Shown: positions 18,981-29,433 of the stretch, one piece after another
Layout of the letters: every line of letters begins with the position of its first letter
How positions within the stretch are numbered: the stretch's first letter is position 1
From: Bradyrhizobium viridifuturi
Lineage (GTDB): Bacteria; Pseudomonadota; Alphaproteobacteria; Rhizobiales; Xanthobacteraceae
Assembly (NCBI RefSeq): GCF_001238275.1
Contig: NZ_LGTB01000002.1
Location: 124,001 to 188,000, forward strand
Direction: 5' to 3'
DNA: 64,000 nucleotides
The notes under the pieces: generated by a model
What the model saw: only the letters and a program-made list of their open reading frames with translations
What the model was told of the DNA's origin: nothing
The model's database searches: none
Program-made: the position numbers and the translations under genes

Positions 18981-19660
18981 TGACTCAACTCCTTTGACCA
19001 GTTGATGGCGCGGACATAGACGCCAAGGGGATTCTTGCGCAGGCGTTCGGCATCGCGCGGCGGCTCGATCACGATCGTGAGAATGGCGGTCCAACGCTCG
19101 GTGGAGCTCAGCGATCCGTTGTCGTAGGTGCGCTGGGTCCACGCGACTCGAAAGCTTTCTGAAGACGCGCGAATGACGCTCGATACGTCGACGGAGATCT
19201 GCGCCTTGCCCAGCTTTGCGAAGGGGTCATTGTTGCGCGCATAGTCGTTGAGTGCGGCCGCGCCGCGGTCGGTCGTAAAATCGTAGGCGCGGAGCCAATT
19301 CTGGCGCAGAACGATGCCGTCGGCGGGTAGCCCTCTGACATCCTCGATGAAGCGCGCCAGATGGTAGGCGATCTGCGCGTCTGTGGGTTGATAGTCGAAG
19401 TTGGCCGGCGCGACCCTTTGGGCTTGGCCGAGATGATCGACCTCCACCACCCAGGGCGTGATCGAGCCTTGGCTCGAATGCCAGACAAGGCCCGCGGCAA
19501 GGCCGGCGGACAGCATGAGGCAGCCGAACGCCATCAGGCGCCAGTTTTTAGCTTGCACGCGCGCTGATCCAATGCGTTCGTCCCAAACCTGCGCAGCCTT
19601 TTGATAAGGCGTAACCGGCTCGGGCATGCGCCCGTAGTGAACGGATGGTCGTTTGAACAT
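18977..19660 (-). CDS. trbF: conjugal transfer protein TrbF (VirB8-like)
   Basis: 227 residues. A short cytoplasmic N-terminus (TPYQKAAQVWDERIGSARVQAKNWR) is followed by a membrane helix (LMAFGCLMLSAGLAAGLVW) and a periplasmic VirB8-like domain with WVVEVDHLGQAQRVAP and RYW-type DVSSVIRASSESFRVAWTQRTYDNG strands. It is an assembly factor of the mating-pair-formation channel. Complete, and coupled to trbG by a four-base overlap. Confidence 0.92.
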   Translation of the reverse strand: MFKRPSVHYGRMPEPVTPYQKAAQVWDERIGSARVQAKNWRLMAFGCLMLSAGLAAGLVWHSSQGSITPWVVEVDHLGQAQRVAPANFDYQPTDAQIAYHLARFIEDVRGLPADGIVLRQNWLRAYDFTTDRGAAALNDYARNNDPFAKLGKAQISVDVSSVIRASSESFRVAWTQRTYDNGSLSSTERWTAILTIVIEPPRDAERLRKNPLGVYVRAINWSKELSQ

Positions 19661-19761
19661 TGATAATTGCCCCCTGAGTTCAAGTGATCGGCTTCAAGTC
19701 GTGCGGTATCCGGATTTCCGATGCGGTCGGTGACGCGTGACGAACGCGCAATGGCCGCATA

Positions 19762-20991
19762 TCAGCGCTCTCCTTCAGACAAATCGACGGAGGAACCACT
19801 GCTGCCGTGATCGCCTGAGCGGACTGCCTGTCCGGCTGCCGACGCACCGTGCCGAACGGTCTCGGCACGCTTCATGCGCCGCGCCCAATCGGGCTGCCCT
19901 TCGGCCGAAGTGCTCGCGGCCTGCTCGCCCCCTTGCCCACCACCGCTGAGGGCAGCCCCAGCGCGGCGCAACGGGCTCATGGCAGCCGAACCACCAGCCT
20001 CCGCGACGCCGGCAAGGCCGCCACTTCGATAGGCGGCGGATGCGCCGCTCAAGACGGCACCGCCGCCACGCGCGGCGCCTGCCATGGCACCGCCAGCGAC
20101 ACCAGCACCGCCGGCGGCGAGACCTGCGCCAGCCGCAACAATGCCGCCGGCGGCAAGCCCCGTTCCAATCGCGGCGCCGGCGCCGAGCTGCGGCCCGCCG
20201 GATACCAGGCCGTTTGCGATTCCTGGACCGAAGATACCCAGCCCGAGCAAGGAGAGCGCCGCGAGCACCATGGTCATCGCGTCCTCAATGGTCGGCTGTG
20301 CGCCGCCAAAGCCAGTGGTGAACTGCGAGAATAGGGTCGATCCGATGCCGACAATGACGGCCAGGACCAAAACCTTGATCCCGGAGGATATGACGTTGCC
20401 CAGGACCCGCTCTGCCGCGAAGGCGGTCTTGCCAAACAAGCCGAAGGGAATGAGCACGAAGCCGGCCAGCGTCGTGAGCTTGAACTCGATCAGGGTCACG
20501 AAGAGCTGGATCGCCAAAATGAAGAAGGCGAGCAGCACCACGACCCACGCAAACAGGAGGACGACGATCTGAACAAAATTCTCAAAGAAACTAATGTAGC
20601 CCATCAAGTTCGAGATCGAGTCGAGCAACGGTCGGCCGGCGTCAAGTCCGACTTGAGCGATCTTTCCCGGTCGCAGGAAATCAGATGCGGACAGGCTTGC
20701 ACCGGACGCTTTCAGCCCGAGACCTTCAAAACTCTCGAAGACGATGCGCGCCAGGCTGTTCCAGTTACCGATGAGGTAGGCAAAGACACCCACGAAGAGC
20801 GTCTTCTTGACAAGGCGCGCGATGATGTCCTCGTCCGTTCCCCAACTCCAGAACAACGCGGCAAGCGTGATGTCGATCGCCGCAAGGGTCGTTGCGAGAT
20901 ATCCGACATCGCTGCCCAGCAGCCCGAAGCCGCTATCGATATAACGCGTGAACGTTTCCAGGAACTGGTCGATGATCCCGGCCCCGGTCAT
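19762..20991 (-). CDS. trbL: conjugal transfer protein TrbL (VirB6-like)
   Basis: 409 residues. The N-terminal 250 residues hold about six membrane segments (LGSDVGYLATTLAAIDITLAALFW, FVQIVVLLFAWVVVLLAFFILAIQLFVTLIEFKLTTLAGFVLIPFGLFGKTAFAAERVLGN). The last 150 are a low-complexity Ala/Gly-rich region ending SSVDLSEGER, normal for the family. It is a polytopic inner-membrane channel subunit. ATGA overlap with the trbK-like gene upstream. About 100 bases separate it from trbF. Confidence 0.92.
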   Translation of the reverse strand: MTGAGIIDQFLETFTRYIDSGFGLLGSDVGYLATTLAAIDITLAALFWSWGTDEDIIARLVKKTLFVGVFAYLIGNWNSLARIVFESFEGLGLKASGASLSASDFLRPGKIAQVGLDAGRPLLDSISNLMGYISFFENFVQIVVLLFAWVVVLLAFFILAIQLFVTLIEFKLTTLAGFVLIPFGLFGKTAFAAERVLGNVISSGIKVLVLAVIVGIGSTLFSQFTTGFGGAQPTIEDAMTMVLAALSLLGLGIFGPGIANGLVSGGPQLGAGAAIGTGLAAGGIVAAGAGLAAGGAGVAGGAMAGAARGGGAVLSGASAAYRSGGLAGVAEAGGSAAMSPLRRAGAALSGGGQGGEQAASTSAEGQPDWARRMKRAETVRHGASAAGQAVRSGDHGSSGSSVDLSEGER

Positions 20992-21359
20992 GGCTTGCTC
21001 GCCTCGGGGGTCGCCAACGGCGAATATCCTTGCGGGATCCGGCTTTGATCCTTCGGCGCGGACGCCAAGCCTGCGGTGGAATCATCGTGGCCAGGAACTG
21101 CGGCACCCTCCTTCTTGCCAAAGAAGCGACGCCGGTTTTCGTCCCAAACCCGCTTGCAATGTTGATAACCTGCCGTTTCCTCTGAAGTGACGCCGCGGCA
21201 GCGTGCGAGGTCTGAGCTCGTTGCATCTGTCGTCTGCTCCGCCCCCGGCGACTGCGGAGAATCATCTCCACCACGGAGCTGAATCGTGCAGGCAGCAAGG
21301 GCGAATACGCCGATTGTCGTAAGCAGCGACAACGCCTTGGACGCTCTTACATCGGTCAT
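20988..21359 (-). CDS. trbK: TrbK-type putative entry-exclusion lipoprotein
   Basis: 123 residues. The N-terminal signal ends in a lipobox (LLTTIGVFALAACTIQL). The body has a small conserved block, DLARCRGVTSEETAGYQHCKRVWDENRRRFFG, with two Cys. Proteins of this form lie between trbJ and trbL in these elements and are annotated as alternative TrbK entry-exclusion proteins, which stop redundant transfer between cells carrying the element. Overlaps both neighbours (ATGA-type), so it is co-translated. Symbol by position and motif. Confidence 0.75.
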   Translation of the reverse strand: MTDVRASKALSLLTTIGVFALAACTIQLRGGDDSPQSPGAEQTTDATSSDLARCRGVTSEETAGYQHCKRVWDENRRRFFGKKEGAAVPGHDDSTAGLASAPKDQSRIPQGYSPLATPEASKP

Positions 21360-22087
21360 CAGTGAAACATCCGCACGTCTTGGGACTGATAGCCCTGTCC
21401 GGGGGTCAGGAACCGCCTAAGCTGTTCACGTCCCTGGTCCTGGGCCGAGGCGCGCTGCGCGGCTTCGAGGCTCTGTGCCCTGCCCTGCGCCGCCACGGCA
21501 GCCGTGAGATCGGCGAGTTGTTGCGCTTGAAGCGCGAGGATCTGATTGCCGGCCTGGGTTGCCTGCAAGGCGCCACTGGCACCCTGACTTGATGTTACGA
21601 GCGCTGACGTCTGGATGCGATTGGCGTCGAGGTTGCCGACGATACCGGCTTGAACGCGGAGCGCGTCTTGCGTTGCCGCATACGTATTTTGCCACCGCGA
21701 TTGAGCGTTGGTGATTAAAACCTGGTTGGACTGGCTGCCGGTGACCAGCGCATAGGTGGTCGAGAACGCGCGATCGATCTGCTGGACGTCGTAGGCGATC
21801 CGCTGGGCCTGAGCCAGCAATTGCTGGGTCCGCTGGATCGACGACTGCAGTTGCTGCAGCGACGAATACGGCAGGTTTGCCAAGTTCTTTGCCTGGTTGA
21901 TCAGCATCTGCGCCTCGTTCTGCAACGAGGTGATCTGGTTGTTGATCTGCTGCAGCTCCCGCGCGGCGGTCAGGACGTTCTGAACGTAGTTGTTGGGATC
22001 AAAGACGATCAGCGCCCGTGCGGGCACCGCGACGCCAAGCGCCAGCGCGATGGTGCCGGCAGCCACGAATAGGCCAACACGCCTCAT
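21359..22087 (-). CDS. trbJ: conjugal transfer protein TrbJ (VirB5-like)
   Basis: 242 residues. A Sec signal peptide (LFVAAGTIALALGVAVPARA) is followed by VFDPNNYVQNVLTAARELQQINNQITSLQNEAQMLINQAKNLANLPYSSLQQLQ, the diagnostic TrbJ coiled coil, and long Gln/Ala-rich helices. It is a periplasmic component thought to act in pilus assembly. Coupled by overlapping stop/start codons to trbE upstream and to trbK downstream. Intact. Confidence 0.92.
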   Translation of the reverse strand: MRRVGLFVAAGTIALALGVAVPARALIVFDPNNYVQNVLTAARELQQINNQITSLQNEAQMLINQAKNLANLPYSSLQQLQSSIQRTQQLLAQAQRIAYDVQQIDRAFSTTYALVTGSQSNQVLITNAQSRWQNTYAATQDALRVQAGIVGNLDANRIQTSALVTSSQGASGALQATQAGNQILALQAQQLADLTAAVAAQGRAQSLEAAQRASAQDQGREQLRRFLTPGQGYQSQDVRMFH

Positions 22088-24523
22088 AGCGGTTTCTCCA
22101 GATTGACGAGATTGGGGATCAGGTCGGTCGCCCAGGCGACGCCGCGGTGCTGGAGCCAGGCCGGTACGAAGCCATCATGTCCGTGTTCGGCGAGGAGCTG
22201 CGCGATGACAGCCTGGTCCGTCTTGGAAGAGGCCGCGGTGAATGCGAGCGCGACCTCGCCAAGGCCGAGTTCGAACATCCGGTTGCCCCGGCGGGATTGG
22301 CAGTAGTAGTCGCGCTTTGGCGTTGCCCGGCTCAGAAGCTCGATCTGGCGGTCATTGAGGCCGAAGCGACGGTAGATGGCCGTGATCTGCGGTTCGATCG
22401 CCCGTTCGTTCGGCAGCAACAGGCGCGTTGGGCAGCTTTCGATGATCGCCGGCGCGATCGCGGAGCCATCGATGTCCGAGAGCGACTGGGTGGCGAAGAT
22501 GACCGACGCATTCTTCTTCCGAAGCGTCTTAAGCCATTCTCGGAGCTGGCCGGCAAAATCATCGTCGTCGAGGGCAAGCCAGCCTTCATCGACAATGAGC
22601 AGTGTCGGCCGGCCGTCGAGGCGGTCCCCAATACGATGAAACAGGTAAGCCAGCACGGCCGGAGCCGCGCTCGTTCCGATCAACCCTTCGGTCTCAAATG
22701 CCTGGACCGAGCTTCGCCGAGGCGCTCGAATTCGGCATCAAGCAGGCGCCCGGAGGGACCGCCCAAGCAATAGGGTTGCAAGGCCCGTTTCAGGGAGTTC
22801 GATTGCAGCAGGACCGACAGGCCCGTCAGGGTGCGCTCCTGCATCGGCGCCGAGGCGAGAGACGTCAGGGCCGACCAAAGATGATCCTTGGCCTCCGGAG
22901 TGATCTCGATTTTTTCCCGCGCCAGGATCGCGCAGATCCATTCCGTCGCCCATCCTCGCTCGGAGGGATCGTCGATCCAGGCAGGGGTTGCAGGGCGACG
23001 GGTCGGTCGCCTCCGTCAGACAACGCACCGCCGAGATCGTGCCAGTCGCCACCCATGGCGAGCGCGGCCGCCCGGATCGAGCCACCAAAATCGAACGCAA
23101 AGACCTGAGAGCTTGGATAACGGCGGAACTGGAGTGCCATCAAGGCCAGCAGCACCGACTTTCCGGCGCCCGTCGGCCCCACCACCAGGGTATGACCGAC
23201 GTCCCCGACATGGAGCGAGAACCGGAACGGTGTTGAGCCCTCGGTCTTGCCGAACAGGAGAGGCGGTCCCTTGAAATGCTGATCCCTCGCCTCACCCGCC
23301 CACACGGCCGACATCGGAATCATATGGGCGAGGTTGAGGGTCGAAACCGGAGGCTGCCGCACGTTGGCGTAGACGTGCCCCGGCAGACTGCCGAGCCAGG
23401 CTTCAACAGCGTTCACCGTCTCGATCATGCAGGTGAAATCGCGGCCCTGAATGACCTTTTCGACTAGGCGGAGCTTTTCATCGGCGGCATTGGGATCGCC
23501 GTCCCAGACGGTGATGGTCGCTGTGACAAAAGCTTGTCCGATCTGGTCCGAACCCAGTTCCTGCAGCGCCGCGTCGGCGTCGATCGCCTTGTTGTTGGCG
23601 TCGGTATCGAGCAGCGTCGACGCCTCGTTGGTCATGACCTCCTTGAGAATGGCGCCGATGGATTTTCGCTTCGCGAACCACTGCCGGCGAATCCTGGTCA
23701 CCAGCTTGGTGGCATCGGTCTTGTCGAGCATGATCGCCCGGGTCGACCAACGATACGAGAATGGCAGGCGATTCAGATCGTCCAGAATTCCCGGCGTCGT
23801 CGCGCCGGGAAAGCCGACAATCGTCAGAACCCGCACATTGGCTGAGCCCAGCATCGGCTCGAGCCCACCCGTCAGCGGCTGGTCGGCCAGCAGCGCATCG
23901 ATGTACATCGGTATTTCGGGCACTCGAACGCGATGACGCTTGGTCGAGATGGTCGAGTGCAGGTAGGTCAGCGTGTCCTGATCGTCGAGCCAGGCACATT
24001 CTGGCATGAACCCTTCGACGAGTTGCAGTACGCGGTTGGTTTGATCGATGAACCCGCGGAGCACCTCGCGCGCATCGGCTCCAACGGTACGATCGCGGCC
24101 CTCGTAGAGCAGCCGCTCTGCCCTGGCGGCTCCCTCCTCCGGCGGCAGGTAGAGGAGGGTCAGGAAAAAGCTGGACTCATAGTGGGCGCCCGCCTCCTCG
24201 AACTGAGCCCTGCGTTCGGCGTCGACCAGTGCGGATGCGACATCCGGAAAGGCATTCGGCGGGTAGGCACCCGCAAAATGACGCTGCGCCTCAACGAACA
24301 CGGCCCAGCCAGATCCCAAGCGACGCAAGGCGTTGTTCAGGCGACCGGCGACGGCTACGAGTTCAGCCGGCACCGCGCTGTCGAGGTCAGGTCCCCGGAA
24401 TTTCGCCGTCCGTTGGAATGAGCCGTCCTTGTTCAGGATGATGCCCTCATCGACGAGGGCTGCCCAAGGCAGGAAGTCGGCGAGACGGGCGTTGGAGTGG
24501 CGGTATTCAGCGAGATTCATCAT
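22084..24523 (-). pseudogene. trbE: conjugal transfer ATPase TrbE (VirB4-like), two frameshifts
   Basis: The full span is about 813 codons, the normal TrbE length. Frame one runs from MNLAEYRHSNARLADFLPWAALVDEGI through Walker A (VVGPTGAGKSVLLALMALQF) to GDRPVALQPL. One missing base near 22981 shifts to a second frame (DDPSERGWATEWICAILAREKIEI... to DAEFERLGEA). A further missing base near 22710 shifts to the third (ETEGLIGTSAAPAVLAYLFHRIGDRLDGRPTLLIVDEGWLALD, Walker B LIVDEGW) and on to the end. The ATPase energises channel assembly and substrate transfer. Both breaks are single-base. Confidence 0.88.
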
Positions 24524-24532
24524 GACCGAGGC

Positions 24533-24796
24533 TCAAGCGTTTAGATGACCGGGAATGCGCAAATGTCTGCGCACCACATCGACGAAAGCGGGATCACGCT
24601 TTGCGGCCCAGACGGCCGCCATGTGGCCGATGAACCAGAGCACGAGACCCGCGATCCACAGCCGCAATCCAAGCCCGAGCGCCGCGGCAAGAGTGCCGTT
24701 GACAATCGCGACCGACCGCGGCGCGCCGCCCATCAGAATTGGTTCAGTGAGTGCGCGGTGAACGGGCACGACAAAACCTGCGACCAGTTCATCCAT
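24533..24796 (-). CDS. trbD: conjugal transfer protein TrbD (VirB3-like)
   Basis: 87 residues. MDELVAGFVVPVHRALTEPILMGGAPRSVAIVNG, then a hydrophobic hairpin (TLAAALGLGLRLWIAGLVLWFIGHMAAVWAA) and a basic C-terminus. It is an inner-membrane partner of the TrbE ATPase. The ATG overlaps the trbC stop (ATGA). Complete. Confidence 0.9.
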   Translation of the reverse strand: MDELVAGFVVPVHRALTEPILMGGAPRSVAIVNGTLAAALGLGLRLWIAGLVLWFIGHMAAVWAAKRDPAFVDVVRRHLRIPGHLNA

Positions 24797-25122
24797 CAGA
24801 TCACCACGCCGCCGCCGAAGGAGAAGAACGACAGGAAGAAGCTCGAGGCGGCAAACGCGATCGACAGACCAAACACGATCTGGATCAGCCTGCGGAAGCC
24901 ACCGGACGAATCGCCGAACGCGAGCGTCAGCCCGGTCACGACGATGATGATGACGGCGATGATCTTGGCGACGGGGCCTTCGACCGACTGCAGGATCTGA
25001 TTGAGCGGCTGCTCCCACGGCATGTTCGAGCCAGCCGCCCATGCCGGCGCCGTCGCCAAAAGCACCATGCCGGACGCGGCCAGCGATGCGGTCTGCCGAA
25101 GAACGCGAAATTCCAAACGCAT
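24796..25122 (-). CDS. trbC: conjugal transfer prepilin TrbC (VirB2-like)
   Basis: 108 residues. A signal sequence with cleavage after AWA (TASLAASGMVLLATAPAWA), then MPWEQPLNQILQSVEGPVAKIIAVIIIVVTGLTLAFGDSSGGFRRLIQIVFGLSIAFAASSFF with the two membrane helices of VirB2/TrbC pilins. It is the conjugative pilus subunit precursor. TraF at 32.3 kb is the expected processing peptidase. AGGAG precedes the ATG at 25122, and trbB ends one base upstream. Confidence 0.92.
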   Translation of the reverse strand: MRLEFRVLRQTASLAASGMVLLATAPAWAAGSNMPWEQPLNQILQSVEGPVAKIIAVIIIVVTGLTLAFGDSSGGFRRLIQIVFGLSIAFAASSFFLSFFSFGGGVVI

Positions 25123-25123
25123 G

Positions 25124-26085
25124 TCAGTCTCCTGCTGATGAAAGGCTGTAGTCGCCAGCGACCCCGAGTCCCGTGACGGCGGCGAGCTCGCTGAGGCGGC
25201 GATCGGCACCCCGACCCTCAAGAACGGCGACGAGGTTGATGGTCTCGGCGATCAGAGCTCGTGGAACCGTGATGACGGCTTCCTGGATGAGCTGCTCGAG
25301 CCGCCGCATCGCGCCGAGCGCGCTACCCGCGTGGATGGTCCCGATGCCGCCGGGGTGGCCGGTACCCCAGGCCTTGAGCAAATCGAGCGCTTCAGCACCG
25401 CGAACCTCACCGACGGGAATGCGATCCGGACGCAATCGCAGCGAGGAGCGGACAAGATCGGACAGCGTCGCCACGCCATCTTTGGTCCGAAGCGCGACAA
25501 GATTGGGCGCCTTGCACTGAAGTTCGCGTGTGTCCTCGATCAGCACAACCCGATCGGCGGTCTTTGCCACCTCAGCCAATAGCGCATTCGTCAAGGTGGT
25601 CTTACCGGTCGATGTCCCACCGGCGACAAGGATGTTCTTCCGTGCAGCGACCGCGTTCTTCAGGATCTTGCTTGCGCCGGGGTCATGATCTCCTTGGCGA
25701 CGTAGTCGTCGAGCGTAAACACAGCGACCGCGGGCTTGCGGATAGCGAACGCCGGTGCAGTAACGACGGGAGGCAAGAGACCCTCGAAACGCTCTCCGGT
25801 CCCAGGCAATTCGGCCGAGACCCGTGGCGCGCCGGCATGTACTTCCGCGCCCACGTGGTGCGCGACCAGGCGAACAATCCGCTCGCCATCCGCTGCGGAC
25901 AGAGTTTCGCCTGTGTCAGTCAGACCACTCGACAGCTTGTCGATCCACAGCCGCCCGTCTGGGTTGAGCATCACCTCGATGATCGCTTCATCTTCGAGGT
26001 AGCCGGCAATCGCTGTGCCAAGCGCGCTGCGCAGCATTCGCGCACCGCGCGAATTCGCCTCCGATTGAATGGACTGGATTGCCAT
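25124..26085 (-). pseudogene. trbB: conjugal transfer ATPase TrbB (VirB11-like), frameshifted
   Basis: The N-terminal frame ([43 protein letters not shown] ... [17 protein letters not shown]) stops after about 141 residues. The adjoining frame then gives the KILKNAVAARKNILVAGGTSTGKTTLTNALLAEVA Walker A region and continues through LIEDTRELQC, RPDRIPVGEVRGAEALDLLKAWGTGHPGGIGTIHA to the end. One base is missing near 25671. Total about 320 residues, as in the family. It is a hexameric secretion ATPase at the base of the channel. The ATG at 26085 has GGTGGGG upstream. Confidence 0.87.
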
Positions 26086-26636
26086 TGCCGCCCCACCGAA
26101 TGAGAACGTCAAAAAGCGCTCTCAGATGGGGATGATTAGAAAAGGCACTAATGGACTTAGCGCAACAAGCGCTCTCGTTGAGCGTAGACCAGCGAATAAA
26201 AGGAAAGGTTGGGAATTGTGGCCCGGGCTCACCGCGCAGCTTGGCCTGATCGAATCGACGGGATCGAGGGCCTATGCCGTCAAGAGCGGCGTTGGGCCAG
26301 AATTTATCCGCTATGCAATCACATCGAGAAGTTCTGCATTCGAGGTTCCCGTTCGAGAGCGCGAGTCATGCGTTGGTCGCGACGATATATCCGCTTATGT
26401 CGCTGGTCGTCCCGATCGACGGTGATCAAAGGCTGACGGCCACGAAGAAGCTCTCGCGGGCCCCCTTCGAGACCAGAATCAAACGTCGAGGCCCTTCTTG
26501 CATTTTGAACCTCGATGGGTTTTAAGCCCGGTGACTTCTTGACGCCGGTGGGATCGAAGAGCGCATCGCGATCGCGCTTCGATCAGCATGACGCATCCAC
26601 CGTGGCTCGTTTACTTTCTCTCCCACGGGACCTATC
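26086..26636. other. non-coding stretch between trbB and the HU gene
   Basis: 551 bases. Several short open frames on the plus strand lack family motifs. In related elements trbB directly follows the CopG-like gene, so this stretch plus the HU gene is extra DNA. I see no transposase remnant, tRNA or clear inverted repeat. Confidence 0.45.
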
Positions 26637-26933
26637 ATGGCAAAGATGACCAAGAACCAGCTGATTGACGCGATTGCGGATGCGACGCAGCTTTCGAAGG
26701 GGGATGTAAAGGCCGTCATCGAGCAGATGGCAACTGTGGGATATAAGGAGTTGAATGAATCTGGCGAATTCGTCGTCCCGGGATTCGTCAAAATGTCAGT
26801 CGTGAACAAGCCCGCTACCGAAGCTCGCAGCGGCGTAAACCCTTTTACGAAAGAGCCAATGGAGTTTGCGGCTAAGCCGGCGAGCAAATCTGTCAAGGCC
26901 TCACCGCTGAAAGTTGCCAAAGACGCGGTCTGA
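26637..26933 (+). CDS. HU-family DNA-binding protein
   Basis: 98 residues. KNQLIDAIADATQLSKGDVKAVIEQM is the HU/IHF helical body and GVNPFTKEPMEFAAKPASKSVKASPLK resembles the beta-arm with the conserved NP motif (here VNPFT). The C-terminus is Lys/Ala rich. It bends DNA non-specifically. It is read on the plus strand, opposite to every neighbouring tra/trb gene, and sits between trbB and the CopG-like gene, where no gene is usual. It may assist recombination or silencing of the element; that role is inferred. Confidence 0.85.
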   Translation: MAKMTKNQLIDAIADATQLSKGDVKAVIEQMATVGYKELNESGEFVVPGFVKMSVVNKPATEARSGVNPFTKEPMEFAAKPASKSVKASPLKVAKDAV

Positions 26934-26981
26934 TCAGTAAGAAAGGAAGAGACAGGCGCGATAGCTATCTAACTAAATCAT

Positions 26982-27407
26982 TCAGCTTTCGCCGACCGGC
27001 TCCTGAGGGCGGATATCTTCTGGAATCTCGCGCAGAAAGCTTTGCCCCTTTTGCAATCGGCGCCCGAGCGCTTCAACGAATCCTTCAAAGCGCTCCCTGC
27101 CCTTTATCTGCGCGGCCGCTTGCGCGTCATTCGGCAATGGCGGCGTGATCGTCAGCCAGAAGCGAATGAAGAGGGCCAAGGTCTCGGCCGTCAAACCAAC
27201 GTCCCGCTCCAGTCTTTGCATCTGGCGTGACATCCGATCGAGGCGACGGGCAAACGCCGCCTCCCGCCTGTCCGATCCGTCCGGTGACAGAAATGAAGCG
27301 ACTGCCGCTTCCACGATCGCAGACCGCGAAAGCTTCTTGCGATCGGCCAGATCCGATATCTGCTTCAGAAGTTCCGGCGGAAAATAGACGTTCATCCGGT
27401 CGCGCAT
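26982..27407 (-). CDS. CopG-like ribbon-helix-helix protein of the conjugative element
   Basis: 141 residues. The N-terminus (MRDRMNVYFPPELLKQISDLADRKKLSRSAIVEAAVASFLS) is a canonical ribbon-helix-helix: beta strand, two helices, with NVYFPP as the DNA-reading strand. The rest is a helical region with two short hydrophobic stretches (LTAETLALFIRFWLTITPPLP). Genes of this kind stand between traG and trbB in Tn4371-like elements and are thought to regulate transfer. Starts 6 bases after the traG stop. Confidence 0.8.
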   Translation of the reverse strand: MRDRMNVYFPPELLKQISDLADRKKLSRSAIVEAAVASFLSPDGSDRREAAFARRLDRMSRQMQRLERDVGLTAETLALFIRFWLTITPPLPNDAQAAAQIKGRERFEGFVEALGRRLQKGQSFLREIPEDIRPQEPVGES

Positions 27408-27413
27408 GATGCC

Positions 27414-29398
27414 TCAGAGCTCCATTCCGTCATCCGGGTCCATAGCGACCTGACGGGCGACACCACGCTGTTGGCGTAGAAGCCGAGACTGGCGGACTGC
27501 ATCTTCGTCGTCGTCGAGAACGACGGCAAACTCTTCTGCAGGCGTCAGTTCGGTCGTCTCTTTGGCGATCGCGACATGATCGGGAAGTTCGGGCTCGCGA
27601 CGGAGGCCGCTATTCGCCGTGTCTTCCGCTGATTGCTCCGCTTTGTCGGTTGGACGGGCGGCCGGCATAAGGGTTCCAGTTGTCGACCATCTGTCCGTTC
27701 GCGATGATCGACCTGATGCCGCCGGATCGGGTGGCGGCAAGACCCGCTCGGTGAACCGCCGGTCCTCGTAGTAGCGCACCTTTTTCGCCCGGATCGGCGG
27801 CGTGCCCGCCACCATGACGACCTCATCCATCGGCGGAAGCTGCATGACCTCGCCAGGCGTCAAGAGCGGCCTCGCAGTCTCCTGGCGCGACACCATGAGG
27901 TGCCCCAGCCAGGGGTTCAACCTGTGCCCGGCATAGTTCTTCATCGCCCGCATCTCCGTCGCCGTACCCAGCGCGTCGGATACCCGCTTGGCCGTACGCT
28001 CGTCATTGGTCGCGAAGCTGACGCGGACGTGGCAGTTGTCGAGAATGGCGTTGTTGGGCCCATAGGCCTTCTCGATCTGATTGAGCGATTGCGCGATCAA
28101 GAAACTCTTGATGCCGTACCCCGCCATGAAGGCGAGCGCGGACTCGAAAAATCAAGCCGCCCGAGTGCCGGGAATTCATCGAGCATCATCAGGACGCGAT
28201 GCCGGCGGTTGCGGGCGTGCAGGTCCTCGGTGAGGCGCCGGCCGATTTGATTCAGCACTAGGCGGATCAGGGGCTTGGTCCGCGAGATATCGGAAGGCGG
28301 CACCACGAGATAAAGCGTCATAGGGCGGCTATCTGCGATCAGATCCGCGATCCGCCAGTCGCAGCGGCAGGTCACCTGGGCCACCACGGGATCTCGGTAG
28401 AGCCCGAGGAACGACATCGCGGTGGATAGAACACCAGAGCGTTCGTTATCGGATTTGTTGAGGAGTTCGCGCGCGGTTGAGGCGACCACGGGATGAGCAC
28501 CCTGCTTGCCAAGGTGCGGCGTGGTCATCATCGCCTTCAGCGTCGCCTCGATCGGGCGCTTCGGGTCGGACAGAAAAGCGGCGACGCCCGCCAACGTCTT
28601 GTCGACCTCGGCATAGAGGACGTGGAGAATAGCGCCGACCAGAAGCGAATGACTGGTCTTCTCCCAGTGGTTCCGCTTGTCGAGCGAACCTTCGGGATCG
28701 ACCAGGACGTCGGCGACGTTCTGGACGTCGCGAACCTCCCATTCCCCGCGCCGGACCTCGAGAAGCGGATTGTAGGCTGAGGACTTTGGATTGGTCGGGT
28801 CGAACAACAGGACGCGACCGTGCCGCGAGCGGAAGCCGGCGGTCAGTTGCCAGTTCTCGCCCTTGATATCGTGAACGATAGCCGAGCCGGGCCAGCCCAA
28901 CAGAGAGGGTACGACGAGGCCGACGCCTTTGCCGGACCGGGTAGGAGCAAAACACAGCACATGTTCCGGTCCGTCATGGCGAAGGTAGTCGCGGTCGAGC
29001 TTGCCGAGGACCACACCATCCAGACCGAGAAGTCCGGCCGCTCGAATCTCCTCCGCGTCAGCCCAGCGCGCTGAACCATAGGTCTCGACATTCTTGGCCT
29101 CGCGCGCCCGCCAGACCGACATGCCGATCGCTACCGCGATCGAAACGAAAGTCCCCGACGCTGCGATAAAGGCTCCCTCGACGAAGACCTGCGGTGCATA
29201 AGCGTCATAGACGAACCACCACCAGAAAAAGATCGGCGGGTAATAGATCTTGAAGCCGGACAACTCGAACCAGGGCCGTCCGAGTTCTGGCTGGTACGCG
29301 AGCCGCCACGCCGTCCACTCCGTTGCTCCCCAGATGGCGAGCAGAACGATCAAGCCGACGACGATCACCTGTCCCCACAGGATTTTTGTTCCAGACAC
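27414..29398 (-). pseudogene. traG: conjugal transfer coupling protein TraG (VirD4-like), frameshifted
   Basis: The N-terminal frame has two membrane segments (ILWGQVIVVGLIVLLAIWG; VEGAFIAASGTFVSIAVAIGM), then RYGSARWADAEEI-type SARWADAEEIRAAGLLG, Walker A (FAPTRSGKGVGLVVPSLLGW) and Walker B (VLMMLDEFPALGRLDF), where it breaks. One T is missing from a run near 28147; the next frame resumes AGYGIKSFLIAQSLNQIEKAYGPNN and reaches the normal end. About 661 residues in total. It delivers the relaxase-DNA complex to the channel. The GTG at 29398 has AAAGGCG upstream. Confidence 0.88.
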
Positions 29399-29433
29399 CC
29401 GAAACGCCTTTCCGCCACTGCATTCGCAAGTCA

